A stretch of DNA of 64,000 nucleotides from Deinococcus fonticola (GCF_004634215.1 NZ_SMMH01000014.1:36413-100412), one strand, 5' to 3'. Positions 29,457 through 41,178 are shown, counted from the stretch's first letter. The notes: a model not told the origin generated them from the letters alone. Made by a program: numbers and translations.

Positions 29457-30203
29457 ATGCATAAAATTCTTTTGACCGGCGGTACAGGTCGCCTGGGCCA
29501 GGAACTCCAGCGCCTGATTCCGGGCATTCAGGCGCCTGGCCGTTCAGAACTGGATGTGACCAGTGCCGACCGAACGCTCGAGTTGATCCAGCAGGCCCGG
29601 CCGCAGCTCATTGTTCATGCCGCCGCCTATACCAATGTTGGCCAGGCAGAACAGGAACGCGAGCGCTGCTGGCAAATTAACGTCGCCGGAACCCGCCACG
29701 TGGCGCTGGCGGCTAACATGATTGGGGCAAAACTGCTCCATATCTCGACCGATTACGTCTTCAGCGGCGAACAGGGCAACTACCGCGAAACGGATACTCC
29801 CGGCCCGGTGGTCAATTTTTACGCCCTAACGAAACTGGTGGCCGAGGAAGCCGCGCGCCTGGCCAGACAGCACCTGATTGTCCGCACCAGTTTCCGTCCC
29901 CGTGAATTTCAGTATCCGGTGGCGTTTGCGGACGTGTTTACCGGACAGGACTATGTTGATGTGATTGCCCCACTCATCGCCGAGGCAGTTCTTCACGCCG
30001 ACCAGATTCCGCACGAGCTGCTGCATATCGTCACCGAGCGCAAAAGCGTGTATGAGCTGGCACGCAGACGCAATCCAGCCGTGCGTCAGGGCAGCAGGGC
30101 GGACGTCAAGGTGGTGTTGCCGGCTGACGTTTCACTGAATACTGAGCGCTGGCAGGCCCTCAGGGGGACGTGGCAACCGGCTGAAACCGCCAGCGACGAA
30201 TAA
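29457..30203 (+). CDS. SDR family sugar-nucleotide reductase, RmlD-like
   Basis: A 248-aa protein. ILLTGGTGRLGQELQRLIPG is the N-terminal Rossmann motif of dTDP-4-dehydrorhamnose reductases. AAAYTNVGQAEQERERCWQI matches the RmlD AAYTxVDxAE segment with Asn-Val-Gly in place of Val-Asp. ISTDYVFSGEQGNYRETD and FYALTKLVAEE (Tyr-x3-Lys) follow. It is 30-50 residues shorter than usual RmlD and has an altered C-terminal half. It is the only reductase near rmlABC, so it may complete dTDP-rhamnose, but the AYTNVG change leaves room for another 4-keto sugar. The last 44 bp overlap the convergent gene. Confidence 0.75.
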   Translation: MHKILLTGGTGRLGQELQRLIPGIQAPGRSELDVTSADRTLELIQQARPQLIVHAAAYTNVGQAEQERERCWQINVAGTRHVALAANMIGAKLLHISTDYVFSGEQGNYRETDTPGPVVNFYALTKLVAEEAARLARQHLIVRTSFRPREFQYPVAFADVFTGQDYVDVIAPLIAEAVLHADQIPHELLHIVTERKSVYELARRRNPAVRQGSRADVKVVLPADVSLNTERWQALRGTWQPAETASDE

Positions 30204-30996
30204 ACAGGTTACGATCCGCCAGTTCCTTGAAGTACGGATTAGTGAGGGTGATGCTGAGGGGTTGCTCCCCCACCGGCACCCGAACCAGTTGCCGCATGGC
30301 GCCCGCGTGCAAGGTTTTGATCAAGCGCCCTCCCTGTTCGATGGTCAGGACAGGAAAGCGGCCTGCGCCACTGCGCCCGACGGCTTTAAATTGAAGTTGC
30401 CCCGCCGAGCATGGCTGAACAGTCAGCGTTGCATGTGACGTGAAGACGGTCGCCGCGGCCCATCTCTCCCCGGTATTGGGGGGCAACTGCACGGCTTTCA
30501 CGCCGGTGCAGGGTGCACCCACCAGCCTGATCTCCTCCAGAACAGCCGACCGAACTTCCGAACGGTAGTAATCGTTCAGGTAGGCCAGCCGCAGCAGCCC
30601 CGCCTCAGGCAGAGCGAGCTCCAGCGTCTGCCGCTGCACGGCAGCATCAATCCGCGCGATCTCGCGGCTGTTGAGAAACACGTGCAGGCGCGGCTTTTCA
30701 TCTCCCGCCTCCCGGCCCTGCACCTCCAGAGTGAGGCGGCCCGCCTGGCACAGCCGGGTTTCGATCCAGGACACCCCTTTAAAAGCGAAGCCCTCTGCAT
30801 CTGGCAGCACCCCATTCGGATCCCGCTGAAAACCGGTGGTGAACTGCGGCGGCGCAGTACATGGGGCGGCGCCGGCCTGCACAGAGGCGACCGCCAGCCC
30901 CGCCGGTTGCACAGGCCAGACACTGAGCCAGGCCAACAGTGCAGCGGAGGTTGCCGCCACCAATACTGACAATGCAAGAGTCCCGAACACCTTCAT
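30160..30996 (-). CDS. Exported protein with two carbohydrate-binding-like beta domains
   Basis: A 278-aa protein with an N-terminal signal/anchor helix (about residues 5-27). Two similar beta-sandwich units follow. Unit 1 (about 60-160) contains LTLEVQGREAGDEKPRLHVF and YLNDYYRSEVRSAVLEEIRL. Unit 2 (about 172-272) contains LQFKAVGRSGAGRFPVLTIE and TNPYFKELADRNLFIRRWRF. A G-x-x-P-x-hydrophobic strand, then Asn near the end and an (D)RNL-x-I terminus are features of calcium-dependent xylan-binding-type CBMs. Unit 1 lacks the RNL. The gene overlaps the ligase-like gene by 4 bp, so the protein may bind the glycan that the ligase handles. This is inference from pattern only. Confidence 0.6.
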   Translation of the reverse strand: MKVFGTLALSVLVAATSAALLAWLSVWPVQPAGLAVASVQAGAAPCTAPPQFTTGFQRDPNGVLPDAEGFAFKGVSWIETRLCQAGRLTLEVQGREAGDEKPRLHVFLNSREIARIDAAVQRQTLELALPEAGLLRLAYLNDYYRSEVRSAVLEEIRLVGAPCTGVKAVQLPPNTGERWAAATVFTSHATLTVQPCSAGQLQFKAVGRSGAGRFPVLTIEQGGRLIKTLHAGAMRQLVRVPVGEQPLSITLTNPYFKELADRNLFIRRWRFQPVATSP

Positions 30997-32558
30997 GGTC
31001 GTCGTTTGACCTCCCAGTGGTAGACCGCCAGAGGTTGCAGCCCCCTGGACGGCTGGGCATACACCAGCAGCTCAAGGCGTTGAGAAGGTACCGCCGCCAG
31101 ACTGGGAATCTCCCACTGGATCATGGGCGACTGGTCAGAGGTCACCCCAAACACGCTGGTGCGCAGGGGACGGCAAGTGGGGGTGCAGGTATTCAGGGCC
31201 GCCATGTATTGTCCTGGCGGCAACCTGAACTGGACGAAGACGGGGTAATCCTTGATGGACGAGACACGCTGCATGGCCAGCAGGGTCTGGATCTGTACCT
31301 GCTGGCCCGGCCCTTGCTTGCCACCGACGCCAGGCCAGCCCAGCAGCAGCACCGGCACAGAGAGCAGCAGGGCCGGCAAAAGCGTTCCCAGGGCCAGGGC
31401 GCCCTGAAGTCTTTCGGTCTTCATGTTCACCAGCTGCGTTCCGGCCACCAGCCAGAACAGCTCGGCCGAAAAGGGACTGGGAACCAGCAGGGTGTTGTCC
31501 GTGATGCTACTGACCAGCAGACCCATGACCACGGCTGCCGCCAGCGGCTCCGGGCGCGCCCGCACGAACGAAGCGGTCACCACGCTGCCTAGCAGCAGCA
31601 GGAGACCCGCCAGACCCGCCGGCCCGGTCTCGGCGAGCTGCTGCAAGATCGCGTTGTGCGCGATCAGCCACGGTTGTCCCAGGGTACTGAGCCAGCCGGG
31701 ACAGGTGGACTGCTGCTGCCGGGTGGTGTTCACGTCGAACAGCAAACATTGCTCCGGTTCGCTCAGGTAATTGCCCAGGCGGTAACTGCCGACCCCGTTC
31801 AAGGGGAACTCATGAATGACTGTCCGGGTATTGCGCCACACCACTTCCCGGCCACTTACGTCCACCTGCACCAGCCGGCCAAGCGCCTGCACAGTGTCAC
31901 GCGACCCGACCATCACCCCGCCGGCCACCGCCACTACGCCCACCGTGACCAGCAGAAAGTAACGCTTGCGGCGCAGCAGAACCAAGCCGGACAGGACACC
32001 GACCAGCGCGGCCAGCAGGGGCCCTCGACTCCCCGACAGTAGCAGCACGACCAGCGCCAGAATGCCCAGAGGAACGCGCCAGTACCAGCGGCCCGCACTG
32101 AACAGGGCCAGCCACACCGCCACGGCCCCCGCCAGGCCCAGCGTCACGGAAGTCATATACGGGTGATTCAGGCGGTAAACGAAGAAGTCCACCTGGTTGA
32201 ACAGGTTCGTGGCGATGGCTGTTAAGAACACCGCCGCCAAGCCCCAGGCCAGCGGGCGCGTCCTTGCGGCCGAACCGAGCAGCGCCCCTGTCCCGATCAG
32301 GCCCAGGATCAGTAAGGTGCGTCCCAGGGCCAGCACGCTGGCCAGCAGCGGCTCGGGGGCAAACAGGGCTGGCAGCTGTTGACTGAGGGCATAGAAGCCT
32401 AGAATCCAGAGAGTAAGGGAGGGCAATTTTTTGAGGCCTGGCAGCCCGAGCAGCGCCAGAGTAGACAAAACGTAAAGGGGGGCCAGGAAAGCCAGCCAAA
32501 CCGGAATCCACCTGGGCGGGACGGAGTCCGGAACATCTGGGGTCGAGGCGGCTGTCAC
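30993..32558 (-). CDS. O-antigen ligase/Wzy_C superfamily protein with extracytoplasmic C-terminal domain
   Basis: A 521-aa polytopic membrane protein. The GTG start is fixed by a TATAGT box 6 nt upstream; the longer frame has no signal. About 12 helices span residues 15-410. LLSGSRGPLLAALVGVLSGL is the Wzy_C SRG step. The large periplasmic loop includes LNGVGSYRLGNYL and the family's IAHNAILQQLAETGPAGL (His-Asn, then E-x-G-x-x-G). Residues about 425-521 form a beta-rich domain with two cysteines (TCTPTC), unusual for Wzy. This second family member in the locus could be a ligase or protein O-oligosaccharyltransferase rather than the polymerase. Confidence 0.78.
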   Translation of the reverse strand: MTAASTPDVPDSVPPRWIPVWLAFLAPLYVLSTLALLGLPGLKKLPSLTLWILGFYALSQQLPALFAPEPLLASVLALGRTLLILGLIGTGALLGSAARTRPLAWGLAAVFLTAIATNLFNQVDFFVYRLNHPYMTSVTLGLAGAVAVWLALFSAGRWYWRVPLGILALVVLLLSGSRGPLLAALVGVLSGLVLLRRKRYFLLVTVGVVAVAGGVMVGSRDTVQALGRLVQVDVSGREVVWRNTRTVIHEFPLNGVGSYRLGNYLSEPEQCLLFDVNTTRQQQSTCPGWLSTLGQPWLIAHNAILQQLAETGPAGLAGLLLLLGSVVTASFVRARPEPLAAAVVMGLLVSSITDNTLLVPSPFSAELFWLVAGTQLVNMKTERLQGALALGTLLPALLLSVPVLLLGWPGVGGKQGPGQQVQIQTLLAMQRVSSIKDYPVFVQFRLPPGQYMAALNTCTPTCRPLRTSVFGVTSDQSPMIQWEIPSLAAVPSQRLELLVYAQPSRGLQPLAVYHWEVKRRP

Positions 32559-32564
32559 CCGTGG

Positions 32565-32570
32565 ACTATA
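32565..32570 (-). promoter_or_regulatory. -10 box, leaderless start of ligase-like gene
   Basis: TATAGT on the minus strand, 6 nt (ccacgg) before the GTG. It shortens the reading frame by 30 codons. Confidence 0.6.
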
Positions 32571-32704
32571 GCGGGATTCGCTATGGGCGCCCCGCCAGAC
32601 CACCGGGGGGGGGCGTGGATCGGGCTGAACTGGCCAGGAGGACACCAACGCTCAACTGAATGCCGCCAGGCGGCGAATGCACTGCCGTTCAGTACAGAAA
32701 AGCT

Positions 32705-33379
32705 TCACGCACTTTTCTTCCACTTCCCTTTGCTGCGGTAACCGACTTTATTGCCGGTCTGGGCGGTGCGGGTTTTGACCTGTTCATCGTCGTAGCGCAA
32801 CATCACGGCCAGGCGGGCACGGCTGATGATGTGGTGAGGATGCTTGGGGACGAACGCCGTCACGATGTCCACGTGGCCGTCGCGGTAGTGCTGCACCACC
32901 GCGTGAAGGGGGAGTTTCACGCCGTGCGCCTCAAAGTACCCGCACACCAGCCAGCGGTGGTCTTCGGGGTAGACGGCGCGGACACGACCGGCCAGCAGTA
33001 CGTGCAGGATGTCGTGTTCCAGAAAGCCTTCGGCGCGGGCATGCTGGATGGCGTGCGGGCAGATGTGGTATCGGCTGTCGTAAACAGCGTCGCGGAGTCT
33101 GGTGTGGGCGCGTTTCAGGCTGAAATCGTCGGTGGCGATGCCATTCAGTTCCACTTCCCGCTGTGGTTTCAGGGGGGTGCTGGTTTGGGCACGGGCAGGT
33201 GGAGGGGTGGGCGTGCGCCGGGCGGCTTTCTCAGCGCGGGACAACTGGGCGCGCAGAGCCAGCAGGTTATTTCCGGCCTGCACGCCTTTGCTTTGCCCTT
33301 CCTGCTGGGGTTTGGCCGGCTGGGGCCTGGTGGCCCGTGGGGACGTTCCCTGGCCTGGTTTCACGGTGTGTCTGGTCAT
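32705..33379 (-). CDS. DUF4258 domain protein
   Basis: A 224-aa basic protein. Residues 1-90 are low in complexity and rich in Lys, Arg, Pro, Gln and Thr, probably disordered. The C-terminal part (about 100-205) has the DUF4258 pattern: YHICPHAIQHARAEGFLEHD (S/C-x-HA-x-x-R), VLLAGRVRAVYPEDHRWLVC, then a strand pair ending HVDIVTAFVP. DUF4258 proteins have a small RelE/barnase-like fold and their function is unclear. The ATG at 33379 is chosen because GGAGGTGA sits 5 nt before it. It is a lone gene with no antitoxin-like partner visible. Confidence 0.7.
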   Translation of the reverse strand: MTRHTVKPGQGTSPRATRPQPAKPQQEGQSKGVQAGNNLLALRAQLSRAEKAARRTPTPPPARAQTSTPLKPQREVELNGIATDDFSLKRAHTRLRDAVYDSRYHICPHAIQHARAEGFLEHDILHVLLAGRVRAVYPEDHRWLVCGYFEAHGVKLPLHAVVQHYRDGHVDIVTAFVPKHPHHIISRARLAVMLRYDDEQVKTRTAQTGNKVGYRSKGKWKKSA

Positions 33380-33388
33380 GAACCTCAC

Positions 33389-33659
33389 CTCCCGGAGAAC
33401 TGCTGCTGCCTGCTGCGTTGCTCCGGGTTGGCGGTGAGGTCTGGCGTGCCTTCCCTGAAAACAAAACGCCCCTCAAACACACTTTATGGTGTTCGTGGGG
33501 AGGCAGGCAACGTACCCTGTTCAGGGCATGGGCCGAGCATAGCACAGCGCGGGGTGAGCTTGCGGTGAGACACGCTCCTGACACCTTCTGCGGCTTTCTT
33601 TAGGCTGGAAGGACATTGAATTTAGTCGTGAAGCCTTTTCGCCTTCTGGAGGTTTGTTC
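33389..33659. other. 271-bp divergent intergenic region
   Basis: Between the DUF4258 and GNAT genes, with ribosome sites for both (GGAGGTGA leftward, ggagg 7 nt before the GNAT ATG rightward). On the minus strand a hairpin-prone stretch at about 33465-33505 (CCCC...AACAC...GTGTT...GGGG) is followed by TTTTGTTTT, which looks like a leader terminator or attenuator ahead of the DUF4258 gene. That reading is tentative. Confidence 0.35.
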
Positions 33660-34517
33660 ATGATTCGCTCAATGCAGGTCACGGATTTGCCAGACGTTCT
33701 GGCCTTGTTGCACTGGATGGACGCTGCGCCGGAACGCGAGGTGTTCGCCCCAAGTGCGCGCGACGGGCAGGAGTTGCAACTGGACTGCGAGGACAGCACC
33801 TGCCTGGTCGACGCTGGCGAGGACGGCGTGGTGGCTTACTGCGCCATTGCGCCTTTCCGGGATGGGATGGTGCTGGAGGGCCCACTCAGCGAATCCGGTC
33901 AGGTGGCGGGCCTCCTGAAGAAGGCGCTGGAGCAGGCCGAGGGCCTGCCCGTGTACGCTTTCTGCTCGCGCGAGAATACCCCCGTGCGCGACGCGCTGGA
34001 GGCGGCCGGCCTGACGCCCATGCACAGCACGGCCTTCTACACGGCGCCGCTGTCTCACTTTAAGGAAACAGACGTGCCGGACGGTTACGCCCTGACAAAC
34101 GCGCTGTCCATCGCGGATTACCGCGCCCTGTACAGGGCCGCCGAGGACGCCTGGGCAGGGCGCCTGGACTGGATGCCGGAACAGTTCGACGCGCATTTCG
34201 CGCGCGAGGACGTGAAACTGGTGGCCCTGACGCGAAACGGCAAGCCCGCCGGGTTCGCGGAACTGGAATTCCACCCGGACGACGCCCGCGCCGAGGTGAC
34301 GTACCTGGCCGTTCACCCCGCCGAACGTGGGCAGAAGCTGGGCCGCGCCCTGCTGAACCTGGCTGCTGCCGAGGCCGCCAGGCACCCGGAACTTCGCACC
34401 CTGCGCACGCGGGCGCATGACCACATGAAGGCCGCCCGCACGCTTTACAGCCACCTGGGTCTGCGTCATAGCCGCAGCGTCGTGACCTACTTGTTGGAAG
34501 GGGACGAGGAAGCCTGA
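33660..34517 (+). CDS. Tandem GNAT acetyltransferase
   Basis: A 285-aa protein. The C-terminal half (about residues 135-280) is a clear GNAT domain: [20 protein letters not shown] gives the acetyl-CoA loop (Q/R-x-x-G-x-A), followed by [20 protein letters not shown]. The N-terminal half has a degenerate GNAT look ([20 protein letters not shown]), so this may be a two-domain GNAT. GGAGG 7 nt upstream sets the start. Substrate unknown. It heads a run of four genes (GNAT, VOC, Nudix, Nudix) that touch or overlap, so they are probably co-translated. Confidence 0.8.
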   Translation: MIRSMQVTDLPDVLALLHWMDAAPEREVFAPSARDGQELQLDCEDSTCLVDAGEDGVVAYCAIAPFRDGMVLEGPLSESGQVAGLLKKALEQAEGLPVYAFCSRENTPVRDALEAAGLTPMHSTAFYTAPLSHFKETDVPDGYALTNALSIADYRALYRAAEDAWAGRLDWMPEQFDAHFAREDVKLVALTRNGKPAGFAELEFHPDDARAEVTYLAVHPAERGQKLGRALLNLAAAEAARHPELRTLRTRAHDHMKAARTLYSHLGLRHSRSVVTYLLEGDEEA

Positions 34518-34582
34518 AGGCCAACACCACCCCGCACACGAAGGCGTCAGAGGGGCCGAATGTCACGCTGGATCACCTGATC

Positions 34583-35158
34583 GTGGCCGCCCGCACCCTC
34601 CAGGAAGGCCGGGCGTGGCTGGAAGGTCGCCTGGGCGTTCCCCTGCAACCCGGTGGAGAGCACGAGACCTTCGGCACGCACAACGCCCTGCTGTCCCTGG
34701 GGCCGGGGGCTTACCTGGAAGTCATCGCGGTGAATACGGCTGCGCCCAGGCCACAACGCCCACGCTGGTTTGCGCTGGACACGCCCGAGTTGAACGCGAA
34801 ACTCCGCGCCGGGCCGCAACTGATTCACTGGGTGGCCGCCGTACAGTCCCCCCTTTCAGGCGCACTGGAACTCTCACGCGGAGCCAACCGCTGGCAGCTC
34901 ATCGTTCCCGACGACGGCAGCCTGCCCACGCCGGGCGCGGCCCCGACCCTGATTCACTGGCGCACGCCCCCGCCGCCCACCACCCTGCCGGACGCGGGCG
35001 TGCGCCTGCTGGAATTGCAACTGGGTACGCCCGAACCGGATCGGCTACGCGGCATCCTGAACGGCTTGAACTTCCACGGAGACGTGACCGTGTATGACGC
35101 CCCGCAAGTCGAGTTGAAAGCCCGGCTGGAAACCCCGAGCGGCCTGGTGGATTTGTGA
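34583..35158 (+). CDS. Glyoxalase-like (VOC) domain protein, start uncertain
   Basis: The 191-aa frame from GTG reads [20 protein letters not shown], but the conserved first VOC strand ([12 protein letters not shown]) begins upstream in the same frame, at about 34565. No ATG, GTG or TTG lies upstream in frame before that strand. A CTG at 34514 overlapping the GNAT stop (CTGA) or a CTG at 34568 could be used. The remainder fits the Glyoxalase_3 pattern, with [14 protein letters not shown] and YLEVIAVN (metal or ligand strand) and a second half from about residue 120. Function unknown. The stop overlaps the first Nudix gene by 4 bp. Confidence 0.72.
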   Translation: MAARTLQEGRAWLEGRLGVPLQPGGEHETFGTHNALLSLGPGAYLEVIAVNTAAPRPQRPRWFALDTPELNAKLRAGPQLIHWVAAVQSPLSGALELSRGANRWQLIVPDDGSLPTPGAAPTLIHWRTPPPPTTLPDAGVRLLELQLGTPEPDRLRGILNGLNFHGDVTVYDAPQVELKARLETPSGLVDL

Positions 35159-35628
35159 GCCGAGCAGCAAACCAATGGCCGACAGCCCCGCACCAATGTG
35201 CCGGGGTTATTTTGCGCGACGATCAGAACCGCATCCTGACGGTCAGGCAGGCCTACGATCTGCGCCTATGGGGCGTGCCGGGCGGTGTGGTCGACCCCGG
35301 CGAAACGCCGCACAGGGCCGCCGTGCGCGAAGCCCTGGAGGAGATCGGCGTACATGTCGAACTGACGGGCATCATCGGCAGCTACCTGTTGATGGGCGGC
35401 GGCTGGCCGGACATTCAGGCCTATATGTTCACCGCGAACATCACCGCTGGCACACCGCGCGTCGTGGACAAAAGGGAAATAGCCGCGCTGGAATGGCGTT
35501 CGCCAGCCGATCTGCCTTCTCCCCTGCTGCCGGACGTCGCTGCCGCACTGGAGGACTTACGGATGGGACATGCTGGAGCGGTTCGCGGCGTGACCCGTCA
35601 ACTCGACCTGGGCCGGGTTCCCCTGTGA
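35155..35628 (+). CDS. Nudix hydrolase
   Basis: A 157-aa Nudix protein. The Nudix box is intact: [23 protein letters not shown] fits G-x5-E-x7-R-E-x2-E-E-x-G, centred near residue 55. The N-terminal strand [17 protein letters not shown] and the later [14 protein letters not shown] fold around it. GTG start overlaps the VOC stop (GTGA). Substrate not predictable. Nudix genes are numerous in Deinococcus. A second Nudix gene follows with a 4-bp overlap. Confidence 0.85.
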   Translation: MSRAANQWPTAPHQCAGVILRDDQNRILTVRQAYDLRLWGVPGGVVDPGETPHRAAVREALEEIGVHVELTGIIGSYLLMGGGWPDIQAYMFTANITAGTPRVVDKREIAALEWRSPADLPSPLLPDVAAALEDLRMGHAGAVRGVTRQLDLGRVPL

Positions 35629-36227
35629 CTTCTGGGCACACGGCGGATTACATTGCTGATTTACGCGCGCTGATCGGCGACCATCCGCTGAATTTGATGG
35701 GCGCGGCAGCCATTCTTCTGGATGCGGAAGGGCGTGTGCTGTTGCAGAAACTGGCCTACCGCGACGTGTGGGGCCTGCCAGGCGGCCTGTGCGAACTGGC
35801 CGAGGCGCCAGAGGACACGCTGCGCCGCGAGGTCTTTGAGGAAACCGCCCTGACGGTACACGCGGCCCAGTTGCTGACGCTGCTGACCACCCCGCTGCGC
35901 ACCCTGCCGAACGGGCATCATACGCACTGCGTCCAATTCCATAGGATTGAGGAAAAACGCCCCAATCCTATTTCATTTCCCGCAGCGCGTATTTTTTGCT
36001 TCTCCCTCCGGTCGGGTTATATCGCCCAAAACAAGCGATATCACCGCAATTGGTATCAGGCAGCGTTCTACACGGCCCTGTACCTGGTGACCGGGTGGGA
36101 AGGCGAGCCCGTGGCCGACGGCGTGGAGAGCGGTGAACTGCGGTTCTTCGCCGCGCACGAGTTACCGGCGCCGCTGCGCGGAGTGGCCGGCCAGTGGGCC
36201 GCCGAGTGGCTAAGGCAAAGGATTTGA
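35625..36227 (+). CDS. Nudix hydrolase with in-frame insertion of a repeat element
   Basis: A 200-aa Nudix protein. The Nudix box is GGLCELAEAPEDTLRREVFEETAL near residue 55. After LPNGHHTHCVQ (about residue 104) about 41 residues follow that do not fit the fold (rich in Arg, Phe, Ile, Lys and Asn), before the chain resumes with AAFYTALYLVTGWEGEP. That stretch is encoded by a 121-bp hairpin element. Deleting 123 bp (35936-36058) keeps the frame and joins HTHCVQ to AAFYTALYLV, the usual strand after the box, giving about 159 aa. Whether the enlarged protein still folds is unknown. Confidence 0.8.
   Translation: MTSGHTADYIADLRALIGDHPLNLMGAAAILLDAEGRVLLQKLAYRDVWGLPGGLCELAEAPEDTLRREVFEETALTVHAAQLLTLLTTPLRTLPNGHHTHCVQFHRIEEKRPNPISFPAARIFCFSLRSGYIAQNKRYHRNWYQAAFYTALYLVTGWEGEPVADGVESGELRFFAAHELPAPLRGVAGQWAAEWLRQRI
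35933..36053. repeat. Bipartite hairpin element (copy E) inside Nudix gene
   Basis: 121 bp bounded by CCAATT and AATTGG. Hairpin 1: ATAGGATTG (35941-35949) pairs with CAATCCTAT (35963-35971). Hairpin 2: ATATCGC (36019-36025) pairs with GCGATAT (36035-36041). The linker contains TGCTTCTCCCTCCG. It is more AT-rich than the host gene. The layout (terminal repeat, hairpin, linker, hairpin, terminal repeat) matches the other elements, but sequence similarity is limited to part of the linker. Confidence 0.7.
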
Positions 36228-36296
36228 CACATGCGGCCATCCGGCCTGCTTCACTGACGCCTGAACTTCACCCCTGACCTGCCGGGCGGCGACGCG

Positions 36297-36302
36297 TATC
36301 CT
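36297..36302 (+). promoter_or_regulatory. -10 box, leaderless start of glnS
   Basis: TATCCT, then 7 nt (gtagcgc), then the ATG. Confidence 0.5.
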
Positions 36303-36309
36303 GTAGCGC

Positions 36310-38751
<2,442 letters not shown>

Positions 38752-38802
38752 AGGAAGGCGCGCCGCTTCTGCGTCGGCTTTAACAACCGAGCGCAACAGG
38801 GC

Positions 38803-38835
38803 TGCTGTCGGACATGGGTTCCTCGTCCGACAGCA
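38803..38835. repeat. Perfect 11-bp inverted repeat downstream of glnS
   Basis: TGCTGTCGGAC (38803-38813) pairs with GTCCGACAGCA (38825-38835) around an 11-nt loop. No T-run follows. It could stop or stabilise the glnS transcript. A third partial copy of the arm (GTGTCGGAG) lies just after it. Confidence 0.6.
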
Positions 38836-39164
38836 CAGTGTCGGAGTGAGCCGGTGTTGTCCTGAAAGGGTTTGTTCGGGCTGGGCCGGCTGATCTGCTG
38901 CCCCAATTTGCCACCAGAAAGTCCACTTAGAAAACCGCTGCTGTGCGATCCACGGCGCGTGGTCGGCGCTTTTATTGATCGCCGGGTCGACCCGCCGCGA
39001 CGTTAATCAGCGGTTAGTAAGAGAAGCGAAATGCTCAACGGATTACCGTGAGGCTGTCAAGTCCCTGGCGGTACGCCGCACCATTTCAGAAGAACACGTC
39101 ACAGAGGGATTTTTCACACTCTCCATACCACCGCTCGGGGGAAGCAGCGAGACCAACTTATGGC

Positions 39165-39170
39165 TAAGGT
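39165..39170 (+). promoter_or_regulatory. -10 box, leaderless start of membrane-anchored protein
   Basis: TAAGGT, then 6 nt (aaatca), then the ATG. Confidence 0.5.
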
Positions 39171-39176
39171 AAATCA

Positions 39177-39641
39177 ATGAAATTCCTGTTCATCGTCCTG
39201 CTTATTATCGCCGCGGCCATTGTCCTGCTGCGTCTGCGCCGCGTCGCGCGTGACCGCAGCGAAGCGCCGGGCACGGCCCCCGTTCAGCCGGACAGCTATG
39301 CCCAGCCGCCCGGCACCAACGTCCTGGCCGAGGAGACCGACGCCCGCCCGGAAGTGGCCGCCACGGCCCTGGCCGCCGCCCGCGCCAGTGTGGCCCAGGA
39401 CATCCCCGACGAGGTGCTGGCCGACGTGCTGCTGGATACCACGCCCCAGCAGGCCGCCCGTCTGTTCGCCGGAGTCTCGCAGGACGTGATGGCGGGCGCC
39501 ATCGGCCAGCAAACCCAGGGAGTGCATTTCGAGGGGCAGGCCCAGGCGGACGACCTGGCGCGCCTGAGCAACCTGTCCAGCGCCGTGGACGACCTGGACA
39601 TCTGGAATTTCGGGGACGACTCCGGCAACAAGTCGGCCTGA
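39177..39641 (+). CDS. Membrane-anchored hypothetical protein
   Basis: A 154-aa protein. One N-terminal hydrophobic helix (MKFLFIVLLIIAAAIVLLRL) is followed by an Arg-rich stop-transfer, so the rest is probably cytoplasmic. Then comes a Pro/Ala/Glu-rich linker (30-60) and an acidic helical region to the end. No family recognised. It is followed after about 90 bp by another small gene with its own -10 box. Confidence 0.6.
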   Translation: MKFLFIVLLIIAAAIVLLRLRRVARDRSEAPGTAPVQPDSYAQPPGTNVLAEETDARPEVAATALAAARASVAQDIPDEVLADVLLDTTPQQAARLFAGVSQDVMAGAIGQQTQGVHFEGQAQADDLARLSNLSSAVDDLDIWNFGDDSGNKSA

Positions 39642-39719
39642 AGGCAACGACTTCTTTTTCACCAGTGTGCCCCGGCGGCTCATGCTCATTGGCGTGAGTG
39701 AAGCCGGGGCCTTCGCCGT

Positions 39720-39725
39720 TATCAT
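39720..39725 (+). promoter_or_regulatory. -10 box, leaderless start of 83-aa protein
   Basis: TATCAT, then 7 nt (gggcagc), then the ATG at 39733. It decides the start against an upstream in-frame GTG. Confidence 0.5.
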
Positions 39726-39732
39726 GGGCAGC

Positions 39733-39984
39733 ATGACCCCCGAACCTGTCCGGCGCGCCCTGCTGAACATCCGCAGCGGGGGGCAGCAGTTGAAGGTGGA
39801 CATCCTGCGTTCCGGCCTGGTGCGCCTGACGGTCACGGGCCGCGGGGGCGGCGAACTGCTGTGCGAAACCCTGGAAGACCTGCTGCTGGACGCGGCGGCC
39901 TCACCACTGCTGGGGCAGGAACCGTACGAGCAGCTTTGCTGGGAGCTGGACATGATGGCCCTGCGCGGCGACGGCAACCACTGA
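39733..39984 (+). CDS. Small hypothetical protein
   Basis: An 83-aa soluble protein starting [20 protein letters not shown]. It has an alpha/beta look: helix, two strands ([15 protein letters not shown]), a glycine-rich turn (GRGGGELL), and two acidic helices rich in Leu. No signal peptide or membrane segment. Not recognised. The start is supported by a leaderless -10 box and by codon use like its neighbours. Confidence 0.6.
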   Translation: MTPEPVRRALLNIRSGGQQLKVDILRSGLVRLTVTGRGGGELLCETLEDLLLDAAASPLLGQEPYEQLCWELDMMALRGDGNH

Positions 39985-40105
39985 CCGCGCAACCACTGGC
40001 CGGCAGCGGCCCGCTGTTCCCCCTTCAGGAACGCCCGCACCCCCCTGGGCCGCTCCCGCGTTATTGTGGGGCGTAATACCAATTTCCTTTGGGAGGACAC
40101 CAACC

Positions 40106-41098
<993 letters not shown>

Positions 41099-41130
41099 AC
41101 ACGTGCAATAAACACCCCTGTTCACCCCAG

Positions 41131-41164
41131 ACAGACGGCTCAGCTTGAGTCGTCTGTTCTTCTT
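41131..41164 (+). terminator. Intrinsic terminator after mdh
   Basis: ACAGACGGCTCA (41131-41142) pairs with TGAGTCGTCTGT (41146-41157) over a 3-nt loop with one G-U pair, followed by TCTTCTTT. Confidence 0.75.
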
Positions 41165-41178
41165 TGAAAAGATGAGGC

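Larger units (their letters stand above)
38752..39176. other. 425-bp intergenic region with hairpin
   Basis: No gene supported. A 60-aa frame from about 38975 lacks a ribosome site and a protein-like composition. The region contains one perfect 11-bp inverted repeat, listed separately, and ends with the -10 box of the next gene. Confidence 0.45.

Noticed and set aside
32705..33379. DUF4258 gene as half of a toxin-antitoxin pair
   Set aside because: No small partner gene overlaps or abuts it on either side, so a toxin-antitoxin call is not supported.
38975..39172. 65-aa frame after glnS
   Set aside because: No ribosome site or -10 at its start, and low protein-like character. The following gene has its own promoter inside it.
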